Shown here: positions 1 through 11,083 of the stretch, in pieces
Layout of the letters: every line of letters begins with the position of its first letter
Numbering within the stretch: position 1 is the first letter of the stretch
Source: Haematococcus lacustris
Taxonomy: Eukaryota; Chlorophyta; Chlorophyceae; Chlamydomonadales; Haematococcaceae
NCBI GenBank assembly: GCA_030144725.1
Contig: JASKMD010000019.1
Coordinates: 7,552,760 to 7,616,759 of the forward strand
DNA length: 64,000 nt
Direction of reading: 5' to 3'
Position numbers and translations under genes: made by a program
The notes under the pieces: model-generated
Told to the model about the DNA's origin: nothing
Seen by the model: the letters and a program-made list of their open reading frames with translations, nothing else
Database searches by the model: none

Positions 1-22
1 GTGCCTTTCCCGTGCTCTGTAG

Positions 23-2470
23 GTGTATGACGAGTTTGCGCCTCAAAGCCTGCAGGACACCATGACAACACTACAACAGACTGTCATGCAGATGCCCCTT
101 GCCCTCACGGGTGTGCTAGGACTCGCAGTGCGCTGTGCTCCGATGATTCAGGGGATGCAGCCTGGTATGCAGCCTGGAAGCAGCCACCAGCCCATCCAGT
201 CGCCTAGCACAGCCCAGCCTAGCGGTGGGGCCCCCCTTTTGCCCAGCCCTGCTGCAGCCCTGCTGCCCAGCCCCAGGCCAGGCCTGCTGCCCAGCCCTGG
301 GGCCCCCCTCCTGCCCAGCCCTGCTGCAACCCTGCTGCCCAGCCCCAGGCCAGGCCTGCTGCCCAGCCCTGGGGCCCCCCTCCTGCCCAGCCCTGCTGCA
401 GCCCTGCTGCCCAGCCCCAGGCCAGGCCTGCTGCCCAGCCCTGGGGCCCCCCTCCTGCCCAGCCCTGCTGCAGCCCTGCTGCCCAGCCCCAGGCCAGGCC
501 TGCTGCCCAGCCCTGGGGCCCCCCTCCTGCCCAGCCCTGCTGCAGCCCTGCTGCCCAGCCCCAGGCCAGGCCTGCTGCCCAGCCCTGGGGCCCCCCTCCT
601 GCCCAGCCCTGCTGCAGCCCTGCTGCCCAGCCCCAGGCCAGGCCTGCTGCCCAGCCCTGGGGCCCCCCTCCTGCCCAGCCCTGGGGCAGGCCTCCTGCCC
701 AGCCCTTGGGACCCCATGCAGAACAACTTTTTACTCAAACAGCTACAGAGCATGTTGTCTGGGTCGCAACAAGGGCCCAGCTTGCTGCAGGGTCACCTTC
801 TGAGCTCACGCACTACTTCCATATGCTCATCAGGAGCGCCTCTCTTCTTCTCCCCTCAAATGCTTCGGGCAGCAGCTGCAGTGTCAACAACAGAAACATG
901 TGCAGCAGCATCCCAAGCCAGCTCCCGCAGTTGCAACACTAGCAAAGCCAGCCACAGAATGGGCAAATCGGCTTGGATGAGTGATGTGAACAGCCTACGT
1001 GCAGCCGCCATTGAGTGGGAGGAGGGGGGGGGGTGCCGGTTGCCTTTAAAGGACCTTGAGAGCGAACCTGGTAGGCCTCATAGGGGAGGCGACAGCTACT
1101 ACAGCCAGCAGCTCAGTCGCTTTAAGGTTGTTGTGTACTGCCTGAAGACCATCCAACGTCAGCGGCATATATCTACCTTGAGGGAGGCAGCTGAAGTAGT
1201 GCAGTGTGAGGCTGATGCACATTTCCTGGAGGTTGCTAATGCTTCACATGGGCCCAACAAGAAGCGGACCAGCCGGGCTTGGTCAGGGTACCTCTCATGG
1301 CTTGAGACAGCATACAAGCTTGAGATCAGCGTTGCAAGGAAATGGATGCAAAACCCATTGGCCTCTGAAGCTCAGATTGATGCAATGCTGAGTGAAGCTC
1401 AGCTTCCAAAGGCAGATGTGACCACTCCAATGAAGCTGTTACAGCAGGCCCGGGCTGCGACAGGCACTCAAGCTCCGGCTGTGGTTTGGGTCAGAAGGCA
1501 ACTTGCTTTCCCATCACCCCCCACTGCTGCCCTAGCAGCTCGGGGCACTCCTGCAGCAGCACCCCCATGCTCACCAGCTGCAGCTGCTGCCCAGCCTGCT
1601 GCCCTGGCAGCTCGGGGCACTCCTGCAGCAACACCCCCATGCTCACCAGCTGCAGCTGCTGCCCAGCCTGCTGCCCTGGCAGCTCGGGGCACTCCTGCAG
1701 CAACACCCCCATGCTCACCAGCTGCAGTTGCTGCCCAGCTTGCTGCCCTGGCAGCTCGGGGCACTCCTGCAGCAACACCCCCATGCTCACCAGCTGCAGC
1801 TGCTGCCCAGCCTGCTGCCCTGGCAGCTCGGGGCACTCCTGCAGCAGCACCCCCATGCTCACCAGCTGCAGCTGCTGCCCAGCTTGCTGCCCTGGCAGCT
1901 CGGGGCACTCCTGCAGCAACACCCCCATGCTCACCAGCTGCAGCTGCTGCCCAGCTTGCTGCCCTGGCAGCTCGGGGCACTCCTGCAGCAACACCCCCAT
2001 GCTCACCAGCTGCAGCTGCTGCCCAGCCTGCTGCCCTGGCAGCTCGGGGCACTCCTGCAGCAACACCCCCATGCTCACCAGCTGCAGTTGCTGCCCTGAC
2101 AGCCCTAGGCACTACTGCTGGCTCCTCAAGTATAGCAACCCATCACATTGCAGCCTCAGCTGACCTGCTTGTGACTGAGATGGTGCGCGCAGCGCGTGAG
2201 AGGGGATGCAAGCAGTCCCAGGCTCTCAAAGAAGTTGTCACACGAATGCCTACCCATGTCAAGAAGGCGCTTGCCCAAGCCCTGCAGCTGCCTGTGAAGG
2301 ATGATGCAGCTGGCAAGCAGCCCCAAAGTGGCTATGCACTGTTTTGTGGCATGAAGCGGGCAGTGATTGGCAGTCATGCCCTCTCAGGAGCTTGGCAGGG
2401 CGCGGCACAAGATGTGTATGCAGCATACGCAGCAATATTGAACAACTTGGAGAAGAGACTAGGCTGCTAA
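23..2470 (+). CDS. Repeat-rich protein with GCR1_C-like domain and HMG-like C-terminus
   Basis: An 815-codon open frame. It begins directly after a TAG that also reads as a 3' splice site (positions 20-22), so it may be the last exon of a longer gene; the first in-frame ATG is at 62. Residues about 69-225 are six 24-residue Pro/Leu-rich repeats. Residues about 313-450 are the only complex part: an EWEEG motif, a PLKDLE motif, then SYYSQQLSRFK and a long helix. This spacing resembles the GCR1_C DNA-binding domain found in some yeast regulators and in fungal Crypton transposons (inference from pattern). Residues about 500-690 are eight Ala/Pro 24-residue repeats. The C-terminus (about 755-810) contains QSGYALFCGMKRA and a second helix ending in VYAAYAAIL, reminiscent of an HMG box. 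Mobile surroundings suggest a transposon-associated DNA-binding protein; expression is unproven. Ends with TAA at 2468-2470. Confidence 0.5.
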   Translation: MYDEFAPQSLQDTMTTLQQTVMQMPLALTGVLGLAVRCAPMIQGMQPGMQPGSSHQPIQSPSTAQPSGGAPLLPSPAAALLPSPRPGLLPSPGAPLLPSPAATLLPSPRPGLLPSPGAPLLPSPAAALLPSPRPGLLPSPGAPLLPSPAAALLPSPRPGLLPSPGAPLLPSPAAALLPSPRPGLLPSPGAPLLPSPAAALLPSPRPGLLPSPGAPLLPSPGAGLLPSPWDPMQNNFLLKQLQSMLSGSQQGPSLLQGHLLSSRTTSICSSGAPLFFSPQMLRAAAAVSTTETCAAASQASSRSCNTSKASHRMGKSAWMSDVNSLRAAAIEWEEGGGCRLPLKDLESEPGRPHRGGDSYYSQQLSRFKVVVYCLKTIQRQRHISTLREAAEVVQCEADAHFLEVANASHGPNKKRTSRAWSGYLSWLETAYKLEISVARKWMQNPLASEAQIDAMLSEAQLPKADVTTPMKLLQQARAATGTQAPAVVWVRRQLAFPSPPTAALAARGTPAAAPPCSPAAAAAQPAALAARGTPAATPPCSPAAAAAQPAALAARGTPAATPPCSPAAVAAQLAALAARGTPAATPPCSPAAAAAQPAALAARGTPAAAPPCSPAAAAAQLAALAARGTPAATPPCSPAAAAAQLAALAARGTPAATPPCSPAAAAAQPAALAARGTPAATPPCSPAAVAALTALGTTAGSSSIATHHIAASADLLVTEMVRAARERGCKQSQALKEVVTRMPTHVKKALAQALQLPVKDDAAGKQPQSGYALFCGMKRAVIGSHALSGAWQGAAQDVYAAYAAILNNLEKRLGC
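230..703 (+). repeat. 72-bp coding minisatellite, six copies
   Basis: Six tandem 72-bp units, nearly identical (one Ala-to-Thr change in copy 2), encode the Leu-Pro-Ser-Pro repeats of the first reading frame. Because 72 is a multiple of three, two other frames also stay open here. Confidence 0.9.
1524..2096 (+). repeat. 72-bp coding minisatellite, eight copies
   Basis: Eight tandem 72-bp units encode the Ala/Pro repeats with a conserved PPCSP core. They differ from the upstream 72-bp array in sequence but share its period. Substitutions between copies are mostly Gln-Pro/Gln-Leu and Ala/Val exchanges. Confidence 0.9.
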
Positions 2471-2654
2471 GTGTGGCCAGGTACATGTTTCGTAGCCATA
2501 GGCCGGTAGTAGCCATACCAGTGTAGCCATAGGCCGGTGAGGCTGCACAATTGACTTCGATGGCTACACTATTGTAACCCGCTCTGCTCTTGTTCAATGT
2601 ACGTTGCATACACTGTAAGCAAGACGGGATTTCGAAGTCTGCCAACCCTCCTAT

Positions 2655-3184
2655 AGCAGCACCACCCTACCTACTAGCTGTAGGGGTGCTGGCACCACCA
2701 AGAGCACATCTGGCAGCAGCACCACCCTACCTACTAGCTGTAGGGGTGCTGGCACCACCAAGAGCACATCTGGCAGCAGCACCACCCTACCCACTAGCTG
2801 CAGGGGTGCTGGCACCACCAAGTGCACATCTGGCAGCAGCACCACCCTACCCACTAGCTGTAGGGGTGCTGGCACCACCAAGAGCACATCTGGCAGCAGC
2901 ACCACCCTACCCACTAGCTGTAGGAGTGCTGGCAGCACCAAGTGCACATCTGGCAGCAGCACCACCCTACCCACTAGCTGCAGGGGTGCTGGCACCACCA
3001 AGTGCACATCTGGCAGCAGCACCACCCTACCCACTAGCTGTAGGAATGCTGGCACCACCAAGAGCACATCTGGCAGCAGCACCACCCTACCCACTAGCTG
3101 TAGGGGTGCTGGCACCACCAAGTGCACATGTGGCAGCATCATCACCCTACCCACTAGCTGCAGGGGTGCTGGCACCACTCGGAG
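2655..3184 (+). repeat. 60-bp minisatellite, nine copies
   Basis: Nine 60-bp units contain CACCACCCTACC and GTGCTGGCACCACCAAG with scattered point differences. The period keeps a 199-codon plus-strand frame open (2590-3189), but nothing outside the repeat looks coding, so I do not call a gene. It could be a repeat-encoded exon linked to the upstream frame. Between 2471 and 2590 a short motif, GTAGCCATAGGCCGGT, occurs twice. Confidence 0.9.
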
Positions 3185-3190
3185 CATAGC

Positions 3191-3762
3191 CGGCAGCAGG
3201 ATGGAGATGATTAGGCATATGGACTGTATGACTTGTATGTATAAGTCCTATCTGGAGGCTGCGCGTTTGCGCATGCTCTTCAGCATATCGTTATAAACAT
3301 ACTTATGAACTGTTCTGCATTGAGGCTGGGGCCTGGCAGTCACGGGAACAAGGCCTGGCACAGACATTGCACATGGAACTCGAGTGTTCACCCCTGGTGT
3401 TCTGTGTGCGGCAATGGCTAGCTCGAACGCAGCGACACCAGAGGAGCTCGAACGCAGCGACATGAGTACCTTCGGCCCGGACTGCGGACTGCGGACCACT
3501 GCGGACCCTTGCGGACCACTGCGACCGAACCATAGCTTTATACATAGCACTTTACATAGCTGGTGATGGAACGGCTTGTTTCCTCAAGCAGGTCTCATAG
3601 GCTCAGGTCACACCCTGCAAAGCTAACTTCAACGTGAGTTGCGACGGCCATATTGATCAGCGCAACGCGCTGATAGCAGCTGCGCGAAGAACGGCCGTCG
3701 GTGCGTCGGGCGCAAACCTCCTCACTCCCGTCACACCGGCCGTCGCAAACCTCCAGTATAAC
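3191..3762. other. Unassigned stretch
   Basis: No gene was recognised. A run at 3470-3530 repeats a GCGGACC motif several times. A palindromic patch, GCGCAACGCGC, lies at 3661-3671. The sequence GACGGCC and its complement occur on either side of it. Confidence 0.5.
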
Positions 3763-4053
3763 CCTTGCTGCGCAGCAACATCATGCCCTTGCTGCGCAAC
3801 AACTAAGCTAACCCTTGCTGCGCAGCAACATCATGCCCTTGCTGCGCAACAACTAAGCTAACCCTTGCTGCGCAACAACATAAGCCCCTTGCTGCGCAAC
3901 AACATATAGCCCTTGCTGCGCAACAACACCAGGCCCTTGCTGCGCAACAACACCAGGCCCTTGCTGCGCAGCTACATAAGGCCCTTGCTGCGCAACAACA
4001 TAAGGCCCTTGCTGCGCAACAACACCAGGCCCTTGCTGCGCAGCAAGGGCCCG
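3763..4053 (+). repeat. Palindrome-core array, left copy
   Basis: About twelve units of 20-25 bp share CCCTTGCTGCGCA followed by ACAAC or GCAAC. The full version of the core, TTGCTGCGCAGCAA, is a perfect 14-bp palindrome. A second array of the same core in opposite orientation lies at 6818-7008. Confidence 0.85.
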
Positions 4054-5876
4054 ATTCAGGTTACAAAACTTTCAGGTTGCATGCAGACTTGTAGGTTTCG
4101 CGAAATAAGGAAAGGATCGCGAAGGAAAGCAGACTGTCCCGCCAAAATGGCATGCTGCATATAGCAGCCAGGAGCAGCTAGGAGCAGCCAATCGTCGCCA
4201 AAGGGTAGCTACGAGCCAGCCAGCCGTCGCTAGCTTGTAGCCTCATAGCATTGGAGACCAGCCGTAGGATCTGGAGTCAGCGACAGAAATTGGCAGCAGG
4301 TGCAGCAATGCAGCGACGCAACATGGAGCGGAGCCAGTAGCGCTAGAGCGGAGGAGTGGAGAGGCCCCGTAAGGCAGCTGGGAGCCATGAAGGAGAGCGA
4401 GCCATGTGCGGAAGCCTCGAGTTAGGAGTCCTTGAGCAGCTAGGAGAAGCGGAAGTGGAGCAGCCAGGATAGGTACCCATGGTGGTAACAACCATGAGCA
4501 TCTAGAAGCGGGAGCGACGTCCTGCAGCCTTGAGCGGCACCTTCCCCTCCCCACCACTCTTCACCCTCCCCTCCACGCCATTCCCAATCCCCCCCACCCT
4601 CCCCACACACACCTCACCTCGGGAAATGGTGAGTGGCTAGTTTTGTAGTTATGTAGCTCAAGGTGCCTAGCCTAATCGCTGGCATGCCATGTGTTTGCTG
4701 CAGTATCAAGGCAATCACCATCACCTCCCACTGCGGAGCAGCCAACGGAACTGACTGAAGGACTGAATATGAGTGCACATGCTGCTGGGGTGTCAGCACA
4801 GCCAGCCCAAACGTAAACCCTGCGCCTGCGGCTGCGGCTGCCCTGCTGCTGCTGATGCCCTGCTGTTGCTGCTGCTGCTTACCCTTACCCTCACCATGAC
4901 GGACGGCTGGAGACTAAACAACAGCCTGGAGTGGCAGCCAGGAGTGGCAGCCTGGAGTGGCAGCCAGGAGCAGCAGCCAAGAGCCTAGAGCCTAGAGCCT
5001 AGAGCTGCTAGAGCCTAGAGCCTAGAGCTGCTAGAGCCTAGAGCGGCAGCCTGGAGCGGCAACCAAGAGTGGCAGCCAAGGTGGCAGCCAGGAACGGCAG
5101 CCAAGAGCGGCAGCCAGTAGTGGCAGCTAGGAGCCAGTAGATGCAGCCCACCTGGCATGGTGCAGCGTGAGCGGTGCCCCACACCCATTGGCCAGCCGCA
5201 AGGCAGCCGCCTCAGCATGGTGCAGCAGGTGCGGTGACCCAAACACCACCCCCATCACCCCCCACCCCCCCACCCCCACCACCACCCCCTTCGCCACACC
5301 CCCCCTGCCCACTCTAACCATGCCATGTCCACACACCACGAACACCCCCACCAACACCCATCACACACCCTGGCCACCCCCACCCCCTCCGCCCCACACC
5401 CCCTGGCCAGCCTGTGTGTTGCCCGCCTTGCATGGTGCTGCAGGTGCGGCTACCCGCCAATGCTGAACAGTGAGTGCTGCTGCTGCCAATGCTGCACTGC
5501 TGCTGCTGATGCCCTGCTGCTGCTGCTGCTTGGAGCAGGCGCTATTATTGGAGCGGCAGCCTGGAGTGGCAGCCAGGAGCAGCAGCCACGAGCGGCAGCC
5601 ACGAGCGGCAGCCAAGAGCGGCAGCCAAGAGCGGCAAGGCAACAGGTGTGTGGCGCTAGCATAGACTGCTGCAGCCATGCCTCCATGCTTGCCAGCAGTG
5701 TGGCAACAGCCTTATGCATGAGCATGTGTAGCATGCATGGTGGTTGCAGGCAAGGCGGCAGCGGCCATGAGCAGCCATGAGCAGCCATGAGCAGCCGCCA
5801 ATTGCAACCAGAAGGAGCAGCCAGGAGTTCCGCTTATGTCCCCGCCCTGTCCCCCGCCCCGCCCAGCCCAGCCCCG
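4054..5876. other. Degenerate GGCAGCC repeats, no gene seen
   Basis: This interval lies inside the two inverted palindromic arrays. It contains degenerate GAGCGGCAGCC-type repeats (4920-5130 and 5545-5640), CTG-rich patches (4830-4880 and 5470-5530) and a C-rich CCCCACCC segment (5235-5400). Blocks near 4830-4980 and 5480-5640 look like diverged duplicates of each other. Short open frames are present but none has recognisable protein features. Confidence 0.5.
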
Positions 5877-6231
5877 CCCAGCCCAGCCCAGCCCAGCCCA
5901 GCCCAGCCCAGCCCAGCCCAGCCCAGCCCAGCCCAGCCCAGCCCAGCCCAGCCCAGCCCAGCCCAGCCCAGCCCAGCCCAGCCCAGCCCAGCCCAGCCCA
6001 GCCCAGCCCAGCCCAGCCCAGCCCAGCCCAGCCCAGCCCAGCCCAGCCCAGCCCAGCCCAGCCCAGCCCAGCCCAGCCCAGCCCAGCCCAGCCCAGCCCA
6101 GCCCAGCCCAGCCCAGCCCAGCCCAGCCCAGCCCAGCCCAGCCCAGCCCAGCCCAGCCCAGCCCAGCCCAGCCCAGCCCAGCCCAGCCCAGCCCAGCCCA
6201 GCCCAGCCCAGCCCAGCCCAGCCCAGCCCAG
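5877..6231 (+). repeat. (CCCAG)n pentanucleotide array
   Basis: About 71 uninterrupted CCCAG units. Since five is not a multiple of three, all three plus frames read the same Pro-Ala-Gln-Pro-Ser cycle and both strands stay open; those frames are not evidence of genes. Confidence 0.97.
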
Positions 6232-6239
6232 GTTTAGGA

Positions 6240-6815
6240 GCACCCCGTGGCACCCTCTCGTCTCCTCACCCACCCACCCCTACCATCTCCTGTCCCACCA
6301 CCACCACCTCCAAGGCCGCCACCCGTCTACATCCCCTCTCCCTAGCGATCAGCTTGGAGAGGGCGCTAGTAATAGCAACCAGCCCAGCCCACTCTTGCCA
6401 TGCCATGTCTACACACCAACTCAACAGCCAAGCATTGCCAATAACTTGGGATGTTGCCAGTTGTGCGACATGGCTTGGGTGTGGTGTGGTGTGGTGGGGT
6501 AGGGTGCGGTGCGGTGTCGCCTTGTTGTGTGGGTGATGTTGTTGGTGTTATGTTGATGGTGTTGGTGTTGTGTTGATGGTGTTGGTGTTGGTGGTGGGGG
6601 TCACCTTGTTGTGTTAGTGCGGTGCCACCTTGTGTTGGTGTTGGTGTTGTTGGTAATGTTGTGTTGTTTGTCACTTTACTACCTTGTAGCAACGTGTTGC
6701 GGGGCGCTAGTGCATCGATGTGGTGTTGCGGGGTGTTGCATGGTGTATGGGCGTAACGACTCGCAGAACCTGTGGTGTTTGAGGTGTTTGAGGTGCGCAG
6801 CACGGGATGTAAACG
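6240..6815. other. Unassigned, with GT-rich simple repeats
   Basis: No gene was recognised. At 6530-6660 there is an imperfect GGTGTTGTGTTGAT-type repeat. The remainder is unique-looking but without long complex open frames. Confidence 0.5.
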
Positions 6816-6817
6816 TT

Positions 6818-7008
6818 GCTGCGCAGCAAGAGATGTAAACGTTGCTGCGCAGCAAGAGATGTAACGTTGCTGCGCAACAAGGGATGTAACGTTGCTGCGC
6901 AGCAAGATATGTAACGTTGCTGCGCAGCAAGGGATGTAACGTTGCTGCGCAGCAAGAGGTGTCACGTTGCTGCGCAGCGACGGATGTGACGTTGCTGCGC
7001 AGCAAGCG
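6818..7008 (-). repeat. Palindrome-core array, right copy (inverted)
   Basis: Eight units of about 22-24 bp, each GATGTAACG followed by the TTGCTGCGCAGCAA palindrome and AG/AAG. Read on the minus strand the units match the left array (core then CAAC and AT), so the two arrays form a large inverted pair around 2.8 kb of DNA. Confidence 0.85.
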
Positions 7009-7209
7009 ATGCACTTTTCAGGACACTTTTTGTCGGGCCTTTTTCGTCGCGATGGTAGCGAGTTACAACGTAAGATTTGTACCGTTCGAACGGACTAAAT
7101 GCAAGCTATCCAATGAGCTATGGTCGATCCCATCGCGACCGGTCCTTATTTATCCTGAGTGCACATCTGCACAGCTACTCAGCAGCAGCTACTCAGACTG
7201 ATGCTTCAA

Positions 7210-8297
7210 TGAGTGATGCCCCGAATGCAGCTGTTCCTGACGCTGTTCATCCAGCTGCCACGGAGTTCAGCACCACATCTGCTCAGGTGTGGCATCAGCT
7301 TTTGTGTCATGCTTCCTACTCCACCTTAGCCCTCATGCAGGAAAGAGGCATGGTGACAGGAGTAGATGTGACAGCCAGTCAGTTCAGGGCAGCAGCCAAA
7401 TGCCCAGCTGTTTGCATAGGCTGTGCCAAGGGCAAGCATCATAGAAATGTAGCATTTGCCCAGCCCTCATCCAATGCTGCACCTGTCACTGCTCCTCTAG
7501 GACTCGTGCATATGGATGTATGTGGCCCTATCAGCCCACCAGCCAGGGATGGCAGCCTCTACCTAGCCACCTTTCTTGACGACTTCACCAGATTATCTGT
7601 AGTCATGCCTATTCGCAGCAAAGCCCAAGTACCTGAGATTGTCAAGCAGGTCATAGAGCAGCTTGAAACTCAGTCGGGCCAGCGTTGCAAGGCAATCAGG
7701 ACAGACAATGGCACTGAGTATGTTAACAGGCAGATGCAGCAATACTGTCTTGACAAGGGCATCATCCATCAGCACTCAGCTCCTTACAGCCCTGAGCAGA
7801 ATGGAGCAGCTGAAAGGTTGAATAGGACTATCATGGAGAAAACCAGAAGCATCCTACATGCAGGTCGCATGCCCCTCAGACATTGGGCAGATGCAGCTAA
7901 GCTGTCCAACTATGTCAGATGTGTCCTGCCAGTCTCAGATCAGCCACTCACCCCATGGGAATCGTTTTTTGGGGTTAGGCCAGATCTGTCGGGATTAAGG
8001 GTGTTTGGCTCAGCTGTCTGGGTTCACGTGCCACACCAGAAACGCAGCAAGCTAGAAGCCAAGGCAGTCAGGGGTGTGTTTATAGGCTATCAGCTGGGAG
8101 CTAAGTCGTACAGGGTCCTTGTAGAGGGAAGAGAGTACCTCAGCAAGGATGTTATTTTTGATGAGCAGCTCGTGAATGACTTGCCAACCAGGCCAGCAAC
8201 TCAGCAGCTTCACTTTCCTGGTGTACCAGCATACCCAGCCCTCCCAGCCCATGCAGGACTCCTTGTCCCTGTAGCCCCTCCTGGGGGGGACACAAGT

Positions 8298-8347
<50 letters not shown>

Positions 8348-9230
8348 CCGCCAGCAACAGCAGCAGCTGCAGCAGACCAGCAGTAGTGACTCCAGGGACA
8401 GTGGGAGCTCCTCAGACAGTGCCAGCAGCGGAGCCCCAGTCAGACAGAGCATTCTCAGTCAGCCCTCAGGCATTGGCAGAAACAGAATTCCACATGCTGA
8501 TCCAAATCTGAGCCAGGCAGCAGTAGGTGCCCCAGCCATGAGTTCTCAGAATAGGCCAGCAAGCAGGCCAGCACTTGCACCACTACTCGGAGCTCAGGAT
8601 GCTCCCCTGCCTGCTGCCATTGTGGCACCTGGTGCTCCCATTCCACGTCGCAACCCACACAGGGATAGGAGGCCTCCTGCTAAGATTAGGCAGCCAGAGC
8701 TACATGCCATGACTGTCACTGACCCACAAGCAAACGACAATCCAACTGTCACTGAAGCTCTGTCTGGTCCTCAAGCGGACATGTGGCTCCAAGCCATGCA
8801 CGCTGAACTTGCCTCTTTGCATGAGAATCAGACATGGTGCTTGGTTGACAAGCCTGCTGGTGCACGCGTTCTGCCCACCAAATGGGTACTAAAGATCAAA
8901 CGTGATGCTGCAGGAGCCATTAAGAAGTTCAAGGCTCGGCTAGTGGCTAAAGGCTACATGCAAGTGTCAGGTGTGGATGTGGGTGATGTTTATGCCCCTG
9001 TCAGCAAGCACACCACCCTGCGCACTCTGTTAGCAAAGGCAGCTGCAGAAGACATGGAAGTTCACCAGGTAGACGTAGATGCAGCCTTTCTGAATGGACA
9101 GCTTGAGCCCAATGAGATCATCTATGTGCAGCAGCCTGAGGGTTTTGTTGAGGCAGCCACAACACTGTATGCAAACTGCAAAAGGCGCTCTATGGGCTCA
9201 GGCAGGCGCGAGCCTGGCATGCTAGGTTGA
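7210..9230 (+). pseudogene. pol: Copia pol, integrase and N-terminal RT
   Basis: Counting from the ATG at 7210, the GAG-pre-integrase segment (WHQLLCHASYSTL then CIGCAKGKHHR) comes first. The integrase core follows, with its catalytic triad visible as HMDVCGP, RTDNGTEY and PEQNGAAERLNRT, so D, D and E are retained. A GKxx-type C-terminal region (FIGYQLGAKSYRVL) is next. A Gln tract from a CAG microsatellite (8299-8346) and a Ser/Pro linker separate integrase from the RVT_2 domain. That domain opens with WLQAMHAELASL and contains KWVLKIKRD, KARLVAKGY and VDVDAAFLNGQL. The natural frame is lost near 9165; this frame runs on out of register to a stop at 9230. It is non-functional as it stands. 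Confidence 0.9.
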
Positions 9231-9410
9231 AGCAGGTGCTAGAGGGCATGGGGTTTAGGGCTTCTGAGTCTGACCCAGCGCTCTTCACCATGCAGCGCCA
9301 GGCAGGCATGGTTTATCTGCTTGTCTATGTTGATGACTGCCTCATCTGCACTGAGAAGGGTGACAATGACAGCCTTGACTATGTGAAGCAACAACTGTCT
9401 GCAGTGTTCG
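9167..9410 (+). pseudogene. pol: Copia pol, RT catalytic segment
   Basis: From about 9167 the pol sequence continues in another frame (KALYGLRQ block, then LLVYVDDCLI, the copia RT catalytic YVDD motif). The open frame ends a few codons inside the inserted LTR. The preceding frameshift lies between roughly 9155 and 9167. The last five bases, 9406-9410 (GTTCG), are the target-site duplication of the nested element. Confidence 0.88.
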
Positions 9411-9585
9411 TGTAACGTGCGGGAGTCGTCAACCACGCACCCCACAGGTTGACCTAGCCTAAATGCCATGTACCACGAGCTTAGAGCAGGGTAGCTCGTT
9501 GGGCTGTGAACCCACTGTTCCCTTTACAGGGTTCAGAGTACCTTATGGCCAGCATCACACTTGCATGCACCGTACAACTGTTACA
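9411..9585 (+). repeat. 5' LTR of nested element
   Basis: 175 bp, TG...CA. By eye it differs from the 3' LTR at one position (AGAGCAGGG here, AGAGCGGGG there). Confidence 0.95.
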
Positions 9586-10035
9586 TTCCTCCCCTCCTAC
9601 AAAGCAGCTTCCCCTCTCCGCCGCACCCTTGGCGACTCGCGGTCTGACATCATGTCAGCCGCTGGACACAGCCTTCGGAATACACCGTGGCTTTGCACGA
9701 GCCTAGCACCCACACACCCATGTGTGCTTCATGTGCATGTTACTTCACGCATGCACCATGTGTGGCAAGCTTGCATGCAACATGTGCATGCAACATGTGC
9801 CAACATGCATGCAACAGCAAGCAACCATGCGTGTCAACAGCTCATTGACCGAGCATGGCACAACCATGCAACTCTTATGCATGCGTTTGTGATCTGCAGC
9901 ACGACATGCATGCATCATACACATGCATCATGCATGTGCACCAGCAGCCAGCGGTGTCTAGCATCCAGAACATGTCACGTGCGGCGCAAAGCCTAGCATG
10001 TCACCATGAACAGCCATGATCAGGCAATGAAGAGC

Positions 10036-10145
10036 CATAGCCAGCCATGCCAGCCATGCCAGCCATGCCAGCCATGCCAGCCATGCCAGCCATGCCAGCC
10101 ATGCCAGCCATGCCAGCCATACCAGCCATGCCAGCCATGCCAGCC
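10036..10145 (+). repeat. 9-bp CAGCCATGC tandem repeat
   Basis: About twelve near-perfect copies of a 9-mer inside the nested LTR element. Looser CATG-rich sequence (9720-9940) surrounds it. Confidence 0.9.
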
Positions 10146-10908
10146 CACTCCAGCCATAACAAGCATTAAACCTTGTCCCTTGGTCTTGGCCAACATCATG
10201 AGGACAACTTCATGAGGATGACGGGATACCTGCAGCCAACACTTCCTTGATCACAATGTTGGCGGCATATCGGATAAGCCGCCGACTTCCCATCACCTAC
10301 ATGGCAGCCATGACAAGCCATGTCTATGTCATGAGCTCTGTCCATGAGCCTAAGCCATGGCTATCACCCGGCTGCACCCGGCTGCACCTGGCTGCACCTG
10401 GCTGCACCTGGCCACTTAGCCACACCAAGCCAGGGTGACCTGCAACTGCGGCTACGACATGAGCATCACCAAGCAGCCTAGGCCATGACTACCAAGGGCC
10501 ATGAGTCGTGTGCCTAGTCAGCCCTCACTGCCAACCTTACAGCTAGGCTAGCATCACGACATTCAGGCATGTAGGCTGCTGCCAACAGGCTGAGGCTAGA
10601 GCCTTGGGAATGCACCACGTCAAGACGCCACATCAAGGCGCCACGTTCTGCGCGACATAAAGGCGCGTCACGTCACGATGCGACCTGACCGAGTGAAGTG
10701 TACTAAACACAAATCGGCCTGCGGCCAAACATGAGCTACGTCCCGCAGCTCTGCGAACGTGCACACTTTGGACGGACACACTTCAAGGGCTGACGCCGAA
10801 TCGCATCCGGCGGCGGCGGCTTCCGAAGGCGGCTTGCATCGCACATACCATACGATCCTATCCTATTGCAAGCCGAAGCACTTGGCGAAACATCGGTCGA
10901 GAAACCAA

Positions 10909-11083
10909 TGTAACGTGCGGGAGTCGTCAACCACGCACCCCACAGGTTGACCTAGCCTAAATGCCATGTACCACGAGCTTAGAGCGGGGTAGCTCGTTGG
11001 GCTGTGAACCCACTGTTCCCTTTACAGGGTTCAGAGTACCTTATGGCCAGCATCACACTTGCATGCACCGTACAACTGTTACA
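10909..11083 (+). repeat. 3' LTR of nested element
   Basis: 175 bp, essentially identical to 9411-9585. Followed directly by the duplicated GTTCG. Confidence 0.95.

Larger units (their letters stand above)
9411..11083 (+). mobile_element. Non-autonomous LTR element nested in copia pol
   Basis: A 1,673-bp insertion is bounded by two 175-bp direct repeats that begin TGTAAC and end GTTACA, i.e. proper TG...CA LTR ends with a short terminal inversion. The flanking 5 bp, GTTCG, is present at 9406-9410 and again at 11084-11088, and removing the insert restores the pol frame across the site. The interior has no recognisable gag or pol, only a 9-bp repeat array and unassigned sequence, so it resembles a TRIM/LARD element needing enzymes in trans. 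I could not recognise a tRNA primer-binding site after 9585 or a clear polypurine tract before 10909. Confidence 0.93.

Noticed and set aside
3763..4053. CRISPR-like array
   Set aside because: Units abut or have 6-11 bp degenerate spacers, there are no cas genes, and the genome is eukaryotic.
5777..6536. Pro-Ser-Pro-Ala-Gln proteins
   Set aside because: All frames of the CCCAG array give the same cycle; flanks show no coding character.
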